Source: Betaproteobacteria bacterium (GTDB lineage Bacteria > Pseudomonadota > Gammaproteobacteria > Burkholderiales > JACQAP01). Taken from it: 64,000 bases of DNA. The position numbers and the translations under genes are program-made. Location: the NCBI GenBank assembly GCA_016194905.1, contig JACQAP010000014.1, forward strand, positions 1 through 64,000, in the 5' to 3' direction. The notes beneath the pieces are model-generated. The model was not told the origin of the DNA and did no database searches. It saw only the letters and a list, made by a program, of their open reading frames with translations. Shown here in pieces: positions 16,940 through 25,666 of the stretch (the stretch's first letter is position 1; each line of letters starts with the position of its first letter).

Positions 16940-18142
16940 ATGTCACGTTGTTTCCGGGCGTTTGTGGTGTTGACCGCGTTGGCTGCAGCACCGCTGAGCG
17001 CTCAGGCGGAGAAGAAGTACGGACCGGGTGTGACCGACAGCGAGATCAAGGTCGGACAGAGCATGCCTTATAGCGGCCCCTTGTCCGCGTTCGGCACCAT
17101 CGGCAGGGCGGAGGCAGCCTATTTCGACATGGTCAACGCGCAAGGCGGCGTCAACGGCCGCAGGATCAAGCTCATTTCGCTCGACGACGGATATAGCCCG
17201 CCGAAGACCATCGAGCAGACACGAAAGCTGGTGGAGTCCGACGAAGTCCTGCTGCTGTTCAGTTCCTTCGGAACGCCGACGAACACGGCCGCAATGAAGT
17301 ATCTGAATGCCAAAAAAGTGCCGCAGTTGTTCATCGCCGCGACCGGAATGAAGTGGGGCGATCCGCGTAACTTCCCATGGACGATGGCGTTTCTGCCCAG
17401 CCAGAAGACCGGCACGACAGGCTACGTTCGCTATCTGCTGAAGAATCGGCCCGAGGCAAAAATCGGCGTGCTTTACCAGAACGATGACTTCGGCAAGGAC
17501 TACGTCAAAGCCCTGAAGGATCATCTCGGGGACAAAGCGGAGCGCATGATCGTCGCGGAAGCGTCGTACGAATCCACCGATCCTTCGGTGGATTCGCAGA
17601 TCGCCACCCTGAAAGGCGCCGGTGCCGACACATTCTTCAGCTTCGCATCGCCGAAGTTCGCGGCCCAGGCGATACGCAAAGCCTACGATATCGACTGGAA
17701 GCCCCTTCTCTTTATTCCTTACAGCGCGACCTCGGTGACCGCGGTGCTGCAGCCCGCCGGTCTGCAGAAATCGGTGGGCGTGATCTCATCGGCCTATGTC
17801 AAGGATCCCACCGACCCGCAATGGAAAACAGATGCCGCGACGAAGGAGTGGCTGGCATGGATCAAGAGCTATTATCCGGACGGCGACGTGGCCGAGATCT
17901 ACAACGTATATGCCTATACCAACGCACAATTGCTGATCCAGGTGCTGAAGCAGTGCGGTGACGAGCTTACGCGCGAGAATGTGATGAGGCAGGCGGCGAA
18001 CCTGAAGAACTTCGAACTGCCCATGCTGCTGCCCGGCGTGCGGATCAACACCAGTGCAACCGACTACGACCCGATCAAGCAGTTGCAGCTCATGCGCTTC
18101 GATGGCAAGGAGTGGGTGCGATTCGGCGAAGTGACCCCCTGA
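16940..18142 (+). CDS. Liv-type periplasmic substrate-binding protein, copy 3
   Basis: Protein of 400 residues. The ATG at 16940 was chosen because it follows GGGAGAGG at proper distance and begins a normal signal peptide (SRCFRAFVVLTALAAAPLSA); an upstream ATG in frame would add 13 residues that spoil it. The mature start is EKKYGPGVTDSEIKVGQ. It is closer to copy 1 than to copy 2 at the C-terminus (ENVMRQAANLKNFE is shared by copies 1 and 3). It ends 6 bases before the convergent stop of the GlcG-like gene. Confidence 0.88.
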   Translation: MSRCFRAFVVLTALAAAPLSAQAEKKYGPGVTDSEIKVGQSMPYSGPLSAFGTIGRAEAAYFDMVNAQGGVNGRRIKLISLDDGYSPPKTIEQTRKLVESDEVLLLFSSFGTPTNTAAMKYLNAKKVPQLFIAATGMKWGDPRNFPWTMAFLPSQKTGTTGYVRYLLKNRPEAKIGVLYQNDDFGKDYVKALKDHLGDKAERMIVAEASYESTDPSVDSQIATLKGAGADTFFSFASPKFAAQAIRKAYDIDWKPLLFIPYSATSVTAVLQPAGLQKSVGVISSAYVKDPTDPQWKTDAATKEWLAWIKSYYPDGDVAEIYNVYAYTNAQLLIQVLKQCGDELTRENVMRQAANLKNFELPMLLPGVRINTSATDYDPIKQLQLMRFDGKEWVRFGEVTP

Positions 18143-18148
18143 CCGAAC

Positions 18149-18547
18149 TCAAAGGACGGCGGCGCCCGCTCGCGCAACGATGCCGTCCTGGAACGACTGC
18201 ACACCGGACACGCCGATCCCGCCCACGAACCGGCCGTCCTTGAGCAGCGGAACGCCACCTTCCAGCGGTACCGCGCCGGGGAGTCCCAACATTGCGGTGC
18301 GCCCTTCGAGAACGTTGTCTTCGAGGGCTTTGGTCGGCCGCTTGAACAGAATCGCGGTACGTCCCTTCTCCTCGGCGATCCTGCTGGAGGCCTTCTGTGT
18401 CCCGTCCATGCGCTCGAGATACATCAAGTGGCCGCCGTCATCCAGGACGGCGATGACCACCGCCCAACCGTTCTTTTCGGCTTCGGCTCGGGCGGCCGCG
18501 GCGACGCGCTTGGCGTCTTCCAAGGCGAGGGTTGTGGTCTGAAGCAT
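18149..18547 (-). CDS. GlcG/HbpS-like (DUF336) protein
   Basis: Protein of 132 residues covering one DUF336 domain. Recognisable family features are LEDAKRVAAAARAEAEKNGW at the start, AVLDDGGHLMYLERMDG, and the glycine-rich end VGGIGVSGV. The fold is profilin-like; members bind haem or small ligands, or accompany glycolate and other catabolic operons (GlcG). No catalytic residues are known, so no reaction is assigned. It lies 14 bases downstream of an amidohydrolase gene in the same direction and is probably co-transcribed with it. The start at 18547 leaves a complete domain. Confidence 0.8.
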   Translation of the reverse strand: MLQTTTLALEDAKRVAAAARAEAEKNGWAVVIAVLDDGGHLMYLERMDGTQKASSRIAEEKGRTAILFKRPTKALEDNVLEGRTAMLGLPGAVPLEGGVPLLKDGRFVGGIGVSGVQSFQDGIVARAGAAVL

Positions 18548-18561
18548 GGCAACATCTCCCG

Positions 18562-19815
18562 TCAATGCGTGGCGTTGAAAAGATTCTTGTGGATGCGACC
18601 GTCTTTCATCACAAGCCTGATGTTGCCGGGTGACTGAAGCAGTCGCACGTCGTTCTGCGGCTCGCCGGCCACCACCACCAGATCGGCCAGGAAACCTTTC
18701 GCGACCTCGCCGGTCCTGCCTTCCAGCATCATCGCGGCGGCGCCGACTTTCGTCGCGGCAACGAGGGCTTCGGCATCGGAATAGCCGAAGAAGCGGACGA
18801 AATGCTCGAGATCGCGGGCGTTGGTTCCGTGCGGTGTCCAGGGAAATCCGTAGTCCCCACCCACGAGGACGCGAACGCCGCGCTTGCGCAGTTCGGCAAA
18901 AACCCGTTGCGCGCATTCGAACTGGTGAACCACGCCGGCCGCCTCCGCTTTTTGATAGGTGATGCCCCAGGGCTCGGCCTCGTACAGGAGGTTGTGCAGG
19001 AGGCCGATCGCCGGGGCGACGAACACCCTGTCGCGGGCCGCTTCCAGAAGGTCGAGACATTCCTCGTCGGCATATTCGCAGTGATACAGGATGTCGACTT
19101 CATGCTTGAGCGCCAGCTTGATCGACGCAGCCGCACGCACGTGAGCTGCGATTCGTTTGCCGTGCGCGTGCGCCGTCTGTGCAGCCGTCCGGATCTCGTC
19201 CTCATTCATGATGTTCCGGTGCGAGGCGGAATTCGGCGTGGTCTGGTTCCCGGAGATGTTCAGCTTGATCGTGTCGACGCCCTCCCGCAACAGAAGCCTG
19301 CAGGTCCGCAGCATCTCGTCGGTGCCGTCGACGATCATGGCGATCGATTCCCGGTGGATGTGCATGCGGCGTTCGTCGCCCAGATTGCCGGTGTTGGTCA
19401 GCTCCGGACCGGCTGCCAGCATCCGCGGTCCCGGGATGTGCCCGGCGTCAATCTCGTTGCGGATGACCACGTCGATGCGTGGTTTTGCGGAACCGCCGCT
19501 GACGCAGGACGTAAAGCCTGCCTCGAGCACGACCCGGGCATGCTGCGTGGTCCGCAGCGTGTGCTCTTCCGGAGGGACGTCGCCGGTGTCGGCAATGTCC
19601 GCCTTGTGCAGAAAGGGCAGATGGGCGTGGCCGTCGACCAGACCGGGTATGACGGTGTGTCCGGGGATATCGATATGCGTTGTCCCATCCGGGTTGCGCG
19701 GGCCCTGCGGCCGGACTTCGGCGATGCGGTTTCCGGCGACCAGGATATCGGCGGGAAACGCCGGTTTGCCGTTCCCGTCCCAGACCTTGCCACCGCGCAA
19801 CAGAACCGATTCCAT
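18562..19815 (-). CDS. Amidohydrolase-superfamily enzyme (imidazolonepropionase/prolidase-like)
   Basis: Protein of 417 residues. The metal site of subtype I amidohydrolases is visible: HAH in VDGHAHLPF, a lysine in DTIKLNISG that can be carboxylated, His in RIAAHVRAA and in ILYHCEYADE, and a late Asp-containing loop GGDYGFPW. The C-terminal composite beta-sandwich (KGFLADLVVV) is standard. The family hydrolyses cyclic amides, peptides or xenobiotic C-N bonds, and the substrate is unknown. The ATG at 19815 has GGGGGAGA upstream at correct spacing, so it is preferred over the in-frame ATG six codons earlier. Confidence 0.83.
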   Translation of the reverse strand: MESVLLRGGKVWDGNGKPAFPADILVAGNRIAEVRPQGPRNPDGTTHIDIPGHTVIPGLVDGHAHLPFLHKADIADTGDVPPEEHTLRTTQHARVVLEAGFTSCVSGGSAKPRIDVVIRNEIDAGHIPGPRMLAAGPELTNTGNLGDERRMHIHRESIAMIVDGTDEMLRTCRLLLREGVDTIKLNISGNQTTPNSASHRNIMNEDEIRTAAQTAHAHGKRIAAHVRAAASIKLALKHEVDILYHCEYADEECLDLLEAARDRVFVAPAIGLLHNLLYEAEPWGITYQKAEAAGVVHQFECAQRVFAELRKRGVRVLVGGDYGFPWTPHGTNARDLEHFVRFFGYSDAEALVAATKVGAAAMMLEGRTGEVAKGFLADLVVVAGEPQNDVRLLQSPGNIRLVMKDGRIHKNLFNATH

Positions 19816-19959
19816 GGTCTCCCCCGTTATCACGTCAGCAAAAATTGTAACCCTGACCGGGCAGCGGCGTGGAGTCCGCGCCGCGCAGAGGCAGGGAAGT
19901 GCACCGCCGGGTGCGGGTTATACTCGCACCGCGCACGAAAACAAGATCTGGAGGAGATC

Positions 19960-20718
19960 ATGGAAGGAAAATTCTTGCAGGGAAAGGTCGCAGTCATCAC
20001 CGGCGCGAGCCGGGGACTGGGCAGGGCAATGGCGTTGGCGCTTGGCGAGTCGGGGGCGAGGCTGGCTCTGGTTGGCCGCAATCGCGACAAACTTGCGGAA
20101 ACGCGGAAATTCGCCGCGGACATCGGTGCGGAAAGCGAAATCTTCGTGACCGACGTGCGCGACGAGGCCCAGGTCGGCAAACTCGACAAGGATGTCATCG
20201 CGCGCTTCGGCGGGGCACACATCCTCATCAACAATGCCGGCACGGCAGTGCGCAAGAATGTCGCCGATTTTTCCCTCGACGAATGGAAGCTGGTCGTGGA
20301 TACCAACCTGACCGGCGCTTTCCTGGTGTCGCGCGCGTTCATCCCGCACATGAAAACGGCGAAATGGGGCCGCATCATCAACATGACCTCGATCATGGCG
20401 CATATCGGCAGCACCGGCCGCGGCGCCTATTGTTCATCCAAGGCCGGACTGCTGGCGCTGACCAAGTGTCTTGCGCTGGAACTGGTCGGCGACGGCATCA
20501 CGGTGGTGGCGATCAGTCCCGGGTTTTACGCAACCGATCTGACCGCGCCGCTGCGCGCCGATGCGCAGAAGAACGCCGCTTTGATGGCTGCGACGCCGGC
20601 GGCGCGCTGGGGAAAGCCGGAAGAAATCGGCTCGCTGGCGCGTTACATTTGCACCGAAGCGACATCGTTCATGACCGGCACCGATATCCTGATGGATGGC
20701 GGCTGGGTTGCGCAGTAA
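19960..20718 (+). CDS. Short-chain dehydrogenase/reductase (FabG-like)
   Basis: Protein of 252 residues. The NAD(P)-binding motif is TGASRGLG (about 15-22); NNAG follows near 88-91, and the catalytic Ser/Tyr/Lys are in NMTSIMAH and AYCSSKAG. The C-terminal MTGTDILMDGGW is the usual end of FabG-like enzymes. An arginine after the second strand (VGRNRDKL) suggests NADPH. It stands alone between a divergent amidohydrolase gene and a repeat element; GGAGGAGA precedes the ATG. The substrate is not deducible; oxidation or reduction of a hydroxyacyl-CoA or sugar acid are both common in this group. Confidence 0.85.
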   Translation: MEGKFLQGKVAVITGASRGLGRAMALALGESGARLALVGRNRDKLAETRKFAADIGAESEIFVTDVRDEAQVGKLDKDVIARFGGAHILINNAGTAVRKNVADFSLDEWKLVVDTNLTGAFLVSRAFIPHMKTAKWGRIINMTSIMAHIGSTGRGAYCSSKAGLLALTKCLALELVGDGITVVAISPGFYATDLTAPLRADAQKNAALMAATPAARWGKPEEIGSLARYICTEATSFMTGTDILMDGGWVAQ

Positions 20719-20733
20719 GGCCGAATCCTTTCA

Positions 20734-20910
20734 CCCTTCACCGCAAAGGCGCGAAGGCGCAAAGGTAACGCAGAGAAATGCAAGGGGCAGAAGTATCCTA
20801 CGGTGCGTCGGTGCGAAATTCTCCCCGGGCATACCAGGTGGTATTGCACGTTGAGTGGTTACGCTTCCTTTGCGTTTCCTTCGCGCCTTTGCGCCTCTGC
20901 GGTGAAGGGG
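20734..20910. repeat. Intergenic inverted-repeat element, family A (TTCACCGCAAAGGCGC)
   Basis: A left arm at 20734-20775 (CCTTCACCGCAAAGGCGCG followed by more AAGGCGCAAAGG units) faces a right arm at 20859-20910 that is its near-perfect reverse complement ending CTCTGCGGTGAAGGGG. About 80 bases of unrelated sequence lie between. The same paired arms occur at 30227-30397 and 34494-34714. Confidence 0.8.
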
Positions 20911-20935
20911 TAATGGTGAGCAAGGCGAAGCGGGT

Positions 20936-22186
20936 ATGAAAGTCGTCGTTCTGGGTGCCGGCGTGATCGGCGTGACCAGCGCCTGGTATCTGTCGAAGGA
21001 CGGGCATGAGGTCACCGTGCTGGACCGGCAGCCGACGGCCGGTCTGGAAACCAGTTTCGCCAACGGCGGCCAGATTTCGGTAAGCCACGCCGAACCGTGG
21101 GCGAATCCGGACGCGCCGGGGAAAATCTACAAGTGGCTGGGTCGCGAGGATGCGCCGCTGCTGTTTCGTCTGCGCGCAGATTACCGGCAGTGGTCCTGGG
21201 GCCTGCGCTTCCTGATCGAATGCCTGCCCGAGCGCACCCGGCGCAATACGCTGACCATCTTGCGCCTCGGACTCTACAGCCGCGACATGCTCAAGGCGCT
21301 GCGCCGCGAGACCGGTGTGCTGTACGACCATCTCGAGAAAGGCATCCTGCAGATCCACACCGACGCGGGCGAATTCGAAGCGGCTCACGCGCGAGTCGAA
21401 CTGCTGCGCAGCCACGGCTGCGAATTGCACATCAAGAGCGTGCAGGAATGCCAGGATCTCGAACCGACGTTGCGCGGATCGAGGATATGTCTCATCGGCG
21501 GAACCTATGCGCCCGACGACGAATCGGGCGATGCGCACCAGTTCACCGGCAATCTCGCCGAGTTATGCCGGGAGCGGGGCGTGCAATTCGGCTACGAGCA
21601 CGCGATCGAATCGCTGAGCATCGAAGGCGATGCGGTCACCGGCGCAATCGTTCGCGACCCCGAGGGCAGGCGCGAACTGGTCAAGGCCGATGCATTCCTG
21701 GTCGCGTTGGGCAGCTACAGTCCGTTCCTGTTGTCACCGGCCGGAATCAGTGTTCCGGTCTATCCGGTCAAGGGCTATTCGGTCACGGTGCCGCTGACGC
21801 ACCCCGAGGCGGCGCCCACCCTGTGCCTGAGCGATGAAAACGCCAAGGTGGCGATATCGAGACTGGGCAACCGGCTGCGGGCAGCCGGAACGGCGGAATT
21901 GACCGGCTACGATACCTCGCTGAACGACGGGCGTTGCAAGGCGATTCTGTCCCGGATCGAGCAACTATTCCCCGGGGCCGGGGACTATGCGGGCGCATCG
22001 CGGTGGGCCGGACTACGCCCCGCAACACCGAGCAATGTGCCGCTCATCGGGCGCACCCGCTACCGCAACCTGTTCCTGAATACCGGCCACGGTACGCTGG
22101 GCTGGACGCTCGCCTGCGGTTCGGGCCGGGCGGCTGCAGATCTGATCGGCGGGCGCAGGCCGGAGGTGGAGTTTCCTTTTCGCTGA
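20936..22186 (+). CDS. dadA: D-amino acid dehydrogenase (DadA-like FAD oxidoreductase)
   Basis: Protein of 416 residues. The N-terminal FAD-binding motif is VVVLGAGVIGVTSAWYL (residues about 3-19), then ETSFANGGQISVSHAEPWANP, which is diagnostic of DadA. The C-terminus GLRPATPSNVPLIGRT and NTGHGTLGWTLACGSG matches the end of the family. The enzyme oxidises D-amino acids to 2-oxo acids and ammonia, passing electrons to the respiratory chain from the inner face of the membrane. No alanine racemase gene (dadX) is adjacent. It is followed by a HisD-like dehydrogenase. The gene starts right after the repeat element. Confidence 0.88.
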   Translation: MKVVVLGAGVIGVTSAWYLSKDGHEVTVLDRQPTAGLETSFANGGQISVSHAEPWANPDAPGKIYKWLGREDAPLLFRLRADYRQWSWGLRFLIECLPERTRRNTLTILRLGLYSRDMLKALRRETGVLYDHLEKGILQIHTDAGEFEAAHARVELLRSHGCELHIKSVQECQDLEPTLRGSRICLIGGTYAPDDESGDAHQFTGNLAELCRERGVQFGYEHAIESLSIEGDAVTGAIVRDPEGRRELVKADAFLVALGSYSPFLLSPAGISVPVYPVKGYSVTVPLTHPEAAPTLCLSDENAKVAISRLGNRLRAAGTAELTGYDTSLNDGRCKAILSRIEQLFPGAGDYAGASRWAGLRPATPSNVPLIGRTRYRNLFLNTGHGTLGWTLACGSGRAAADLIGGRRPEVEFPFR

Positions 22187-22326
22187 CGGGTCTTCGCCGC
22201 GGCACTGTTTGACGCTGACCGCGCGCAGCTTGCAGAATAGCGGCTCTCTCATGCTGGCCGACCGTCTGACGGGCGGAGCCGCGATTGTTTTAGTCCCTGA
22301 TCGTTTCAACCCTGGAAAAACACATC

Positions 22327-23613
22327 ATGGCCATTTTTCTGAAGACCGGCATTTCCGCCGAGCAGGACGCCGCGGACATTGCCAAGGTGCGCAAGACCGT
22401 CGAGGACATCCTCGCCGGCATCGAGAAACGCGGCGACGCAGCGGTGCGAGAGCTGTCGAAGAAATTCGACGACTGGTCGCCCGAGAATTTCCGCATGAGC
22501 AAGGGGGAGATCGAGGACTGCGTGCGCCAGTTGCCCAAACAAGTCGTCGATGACATCAAGTTCGCACAGGAGCAAATCCGCAATTTCGCGCAGATCCAGC
22601 GCGACGCATTGCGCGACGTCGAAGTTGAAACGCTGCCGGGCGTGGTGCTCGGGCACAAGAACATTCCGGTCAACAGCGTCGGCTGCTACGTGCCCGGCGG
22701 CAAGTATCCTCTGGTCGCTTCGGCGCACATGAGCGTCGTCACGGCGCGTGTGGCCGGGGTGAAGCGCATCATCGCCTGCGCGCCACCCTACCAGGGCGAG
22801 CCGCATCCGGCCATTGTCGCGGCGATGCATCTTGGCGGCGCAGACGAGATCTACACCATCGGCGGCGTGCAGGCAATCGGCGCCATGGCGCTGGGGACGG
22901 CGACCATCAAGCCGACCGACATGATTGCCGGCCCGGGAAACGCGTTCGTCGCGGAAGCCAAGCGCCAACTCTCCGGACGCGTCGGCATCGACTTGTTCGC
23001 CGGTCCGACGGAAACCCTGATCATCGCCGACGATACCTGCGATGCCGAGATGTGCGCGACCGATCTTCTCGGCCAGGCCGAACACGGACCGAACTCGCCG
23101 GCCATCCTGCTGACGAATTCGCGCAAGCTCGCCGAGGACACCATCAGGGAAGTCGAGCGGCAATTGCAGACCTTGTCGACCGCCGCGATCGCGGGCCAAG
23201 CCTGGAAAGACTATGGCCAGGTGATTATCTGCAAGGACTATGCGGAAATGGTCAGGGAAGCCGACCGCATCGCCTCCGAGCATGTGCAGGTGATGACCAA
23301 GGAGCCGGACTACTTCCTGCGCAACATGACCAACTACGGCGCTTTGTTCCTTGGCCCGGAGACCAACGTGTCTTACGGCGACAAGGTAATCGGCACCAAC
23401 CACACGCTGCCCACGCGCAAGGCGGCGCGCTATACCGGCGGTTTGTGGGTCGGCAAGTTCATCAAGACCTGCACCTACCAGCGCGTGAAGCCCGAAGCGT
23501 CGGCGATGATCGGCGAATACTGCTCGCGGCTGTGCGCTGTCGAAGGGTTCGCGGGCCACAAGGCGCAGGCGGACCTGCGGGTCAAGCGCTACGGTCGCCT
23601 TCGCGCTGCCTAA
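22327..23613 (+). CDS. Histidinol dehydrogenase family, probably sulfopropanediol dehydrogenase-like (HpsN-type)
   Basis: Protein of 428 residues with the HisD fold. The zinc and catalytic residues of HisD are kept: Gln and His in [11 protein letters not shown] and the late His in [30 protein letters not shown] and [17 protein letters not shown] agree better with the HpsN subgroup (NAD-dependent (R)-2,3-dihydroxypropane-1-sulfonate dehydrogenase) than with true HisD, as I remember the families. No other his gene is near; neighbours are DadA and an SDR, so a catabolic alcohol-to-acid oxidation is likelier than histidine synthesis. The exact substrate is inference. Confidence 0.75.
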   Translation: MAIFLKTGISAEQDAADIAKVRKTVEDILAGIEKRGDAAVRELSKKFDDWSPENFRMSKGEIEDCVRQLPKQVVDDIKFAQEQIRNFAQIQRDALRDVEVETLPGVVLGHKNIPVNSVGCYVPGGKYPLVASAHMSVVTARVAGVKRIIACAPPYQGEPHPAIVAAMHLGGADEIYTIGGVQAIGAMALGTATIKPTDMIAGPGNAFVAEAKRQLSGRVGIDLFAGPTETLIIADDTCDAEMCATDLLGQAEHGPNSPAILLTNSRKLAEDTIREVERQLQTLSTAAIAGQAWKDYGQVIICKDYAEMVREADRIASEHVQVMTKEPDYFLRNMTNYGALFLGPETNVSYGDKVIGTNHTLPTRKAARYTGGLWVGKFIKTCTYQRVKPEASAMIGEYCSRLCAVEGFAGHKAQADLRVKRYGRLRAA

Positions 23614-23621
23614 TTCAAATT

Positions 23622-23838
23622 CTTGAACCACGGATACCCTCGCAGAGCGTGGAGTACCCTTTTAGAACACGGAGAGAATCCCGGATTCGACATAGAAGGC
23701 AAATTGAGCGCTCTGTGAATGCGTTTGCGCCGCCATTAAATATTCTCCTGCCAAATTACACTTTGATGGGTTTTCTCCGTGTCCTCCGTGATCTAAAAGG
23801 GTACTCCACGCTCTGCGAGGGTATCCGTGGTTCAGGAT
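23622..23838. repeat. Intergenic inverted-repeat element, family B (ACCACGGATACCCTCGC)
   Basis: The left arm 23622-23679 (TTGAACCACGGATACCCTCG onward to ACACGGAGAGAA) and the right arm 23770-23838 are long reverse complements, including GAGTACCC...GGGTACTC and CGGATACCC...GGGTATCCG. About 90 unrelated bases lie between. The element fills the whole gap between the HpsN-like gene and the next SDR. Confidence 0.8.
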
Positions 23839-23854
23839 TCTAGGTGTCGATAAC

Positions 23855-24592
23855 ATGCATGGCCAAGTAGCGGTAGTGATCGGTGGCTCGGGCGCGATCG
23901 GCTCCGCGATCTGCCGGCATTTTGCGGAGGCGGGCGCGACCTGTATCGTCACTTACAACAACGGCGAGCAGGCGGCGAAGGATCTCACTGCGAACCTGCC
24001 CGGCAAGGGGCACTCCGTTGCACACGTACCGGTGGACGACAGCGCGGCGCTGGACGCATTGGCGGACGACGTGCGGGCGAAGCATGGCCGCCTCGACGTG
24101 CTGGTGAACTGTGCTGGCATTACCCGATACGTGCCTCATGACGATCTCGACGCGCTGGACGACCGGCTGATCGACGACATTTTTCGCGTGAACTGGCGCG
24201 GGCCGTTCGCCGCGGTGCGCGCATTCCGGAAATTGCTCGCCGCCGGCGGCGACGGCCTGGTCATCAACATTTCCTCGATTGCCGGCGTCACCGCCATGGG
24301 CAGCAACGTGGCCTATTGCGCATCCAAGGCGGCGCTCGATTCGATGACGAAGTCGCTGGCCCGCGCGCTGGCGCCGGAAATTCGTGTAGTCTCGGTATCG
24401 CCGGGTCTGGTGGATACCGATTTCGTGAAGGGGCTGGACAAGAAATGGCGCGACGAGCAGGCCGCGCGCACGCCGCTGAAGCGCCTGGCCACCGCCGACG
24501 AAATCGGCGCCGCCGCGCTGGCCGTCGTGGCCCACCTCCATTACTCCACCGGCTGCATCATCGCCATCGACGGCGGGCGGCCGCTCGCCTGA
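23855..24592 (+). CDS. Short-chain dehydrogenase/reductase
   Basis: Protein of 245 residues. The cofactor motif is GGSGAIGSAICRHF (about 9-22), a variant of the usual TGxxxGxG; VNCAG follows at about 84-88, and the catalytic Ser and Tyr/Lys are in NISSIAGV and AYCASKAAL. The C-terminus STGCIIAIDGGRPL is normal. It follows the HpsN-like dehydrogenase and ends 10 bases before the SufU-like gene. An SDR beside a HisD-like enzyme resembles the HpsO/HpsP-HpsN layout of dihydroxypropane-sulfonate degradation, but that is a contextual guess and generic sugar or hydroxyacid oxidation fits as well. Confidence 0.83.
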   Translation: MHGQVAVVIGGSGAIGSAICRHFAEAGATCIVTYNNGEQAAKDLTANLPGKGHSVAHVPVDDSAALDALADDVRAKHGRLDVLVNCAGITRYVPHDDLDALDDRLIDDIFRVNWRGPFAAVRAFRKLLAAGGDGLVINISSIAGVTAMGSNVAYCASKAALDSMTKSLARALAPEIRVVSVSPGLVDTDFVKGLDKKWRDEQAARTPLKRLATADEIGAAALAVVAHLHYSTGCIIAIDGGRPLA

Positions 24593-24602
24593 AGGACTGC
24601 TC

Positions 24603-25055
24603 GTGTCGGAAACCAAGAGCCTCTACAGCGAAGTGATCCTCGATCACATCAAGAATGCGCGCAACTTCCATGAGCTGGCAGACGCCAATCGCAAGGCGCA
24701 CGGCATCAATCCGCTGTGCGGCGATACCTTCGATGTTTACGCGAGGGTGGAAGAGGGCCGCGTCATCGACGCCGCGTTCCAGTGCGAGTGCTGCGGGATA
24801 TCGATGGCGTCCGCGTCGATCATGACCGAAACGGTGAAAGGCAAGACGGTGCAGGAGGCAAGAACGCTGTACAGGAGTTTCGAGAAGTTGTTGCGCGACC
24901 CGGGTGCCACCTCGAATCTGCATGCCGATTCCGGCCAGTTGCCGATGCTGGAATTGATTCGCGAGTTTCCTTCGCGGGTGAATTGTGCGCTGCTGGGCTG
25001 GCACACGCTGGATGCCGCGCTCGACGGCCGCGAGAGCACGACGCTCGGCGCCTGA
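24603..25055 (+). CDS. SufU/IscU-type iron-sulfur scaffold-like protein
   Basis: Protein of 150 residues starting at GTG. SufU features are LYSEVILDHIKNARNF at the N-terminus, the first ligand Cys in INPLCGDTF, a second cysteine cluster FQCECCGISMAS, and the last Cys in SRVNCALLGWHTL. The long insert between the second and third ligands marks it as SufU type rather than IscU. The usual GxGC at the second site reads CECC, giving two extra cysteines. SufU relays sulfur from SufS or holds a nascent cluster. No sufS, sufB, sufC or sufD gene is beside it, so it may serve a housekeeping system elsewhere. Confidence 0.78.
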   Translation: MSETKSLYSEVILDHIKNARNFHELADANRKAHGINPLCGDTFDVYARVEEGRVIDAAFQCECCGISMASASIMTETVKGKTVQEARTLYRSFEKLLRDPGATSNLHADSGQLPMLELIREFPSRVNCALLGWHTLDAALDGRESTTLGA

Positions 25056-25062
25056 GCGAAAT

Positions 25063-25650
25063 CTACTGCGCCTTGCAGATTTTGCGCAGGTCTGAGCCGG
25101 GGAACACCGTCAGGCTTTCCACATTTCCCGTGGCGTTCAGGCGCACGGCAAGTCCGCTGAGATAGCAGTAGGCGCGCGGAATTTCGCCGGCGCCGGATTC
25201 CTGGATGGATTGCGGTTTGCCGAAGCTGGCCCGGACCAAGGCTTCGGATGAACCGTAGCGTACGCCTTCGCGGGTCTGGAAGCTTTCGATCCTGTCGAGC
25301 TGAATCGAGTAGACCGTCTGATCGGTTTCCCTGACCATGACCAGCATCGCGCCATCCGGTGAGGCATCCGGGTCGGCATAGCGATACAGCAGCGCGCTGC
25401 GACCGCCCGGAATGCGCGCAGCGGTGCTGGACACCGGTTCGCCCACGACCCCGACCAGTTTGCGCAACGACATTCCCAGCAGGATCGGACCCGCCCGTTC
25501 GCCGGGAACGACGAATTTGTCGCGGATCAGTTCCTCGGCAGCAGGTGGTGGCGCCGCCTTCGGCGCAACGGATTCGGTTTTCTTCGGCGTGGCGCATGCG
25601 GCTAACGCCAGCAACAAAGCGGCTGCGAGGATAGGGGACAGCCGATTCAT
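25063..25650 (-). CDS. Putative lipoprotein of unknown function
   Basis: Protein of 195 residues starting at the ATG at 25650. A lipoprotein signal (LLALAAC, lipidated Cys near 19) is followed by an Ala/Pro/Lys linker and a globular domain with ILLGMSLRKLVGVVGEPVSS, a pattern resembling small SmpA/BamE-like folds in which a helix-strand unit carries LLGxxxxxLxxxxGxP. A later cysteine pair (YCYLSG and RKICKAQ) could form a disulfide. I do not recognise the exact family. It converges with the SufU-like gene at a distance of 7 bases. Confidence 0.6.
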   Translation of the reverse strand: MNRLSPILAAALLLALAACATPKKTESVAPKAAPPPAAEELIRDKFVVPGERAGPILLGMSLRKLVGVVGEPVSSTAARIPGGRSALLYRYADPDASPDGAMLVMVRETDQTVYSIQLDRIESFQTREGVRYGSSEALVRASFGKPQSIQESGAGEIPRAYCYLSGLAVRLNATGNVESLTVFPGSDLRKICKAQ

Positions 25651-25666
25651 GATGTCCGGCGCCGCG

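Noticed and set aside
22327-23613. True histidinol dehydrogenase of a his operon
   Set aside because: No other histidine biosynthesis genes are near and the sequence agrees better with HpsN-type catabolic relatives; also the HisA-like gene at 47941 lies in a C1 cofactor context.
22306-23631. A 441-codon minus-strand frame opposite the HpsN-like gene
   Set aside because: It lacks any motif, while the plus-strand protein matches the HisD family throughout.
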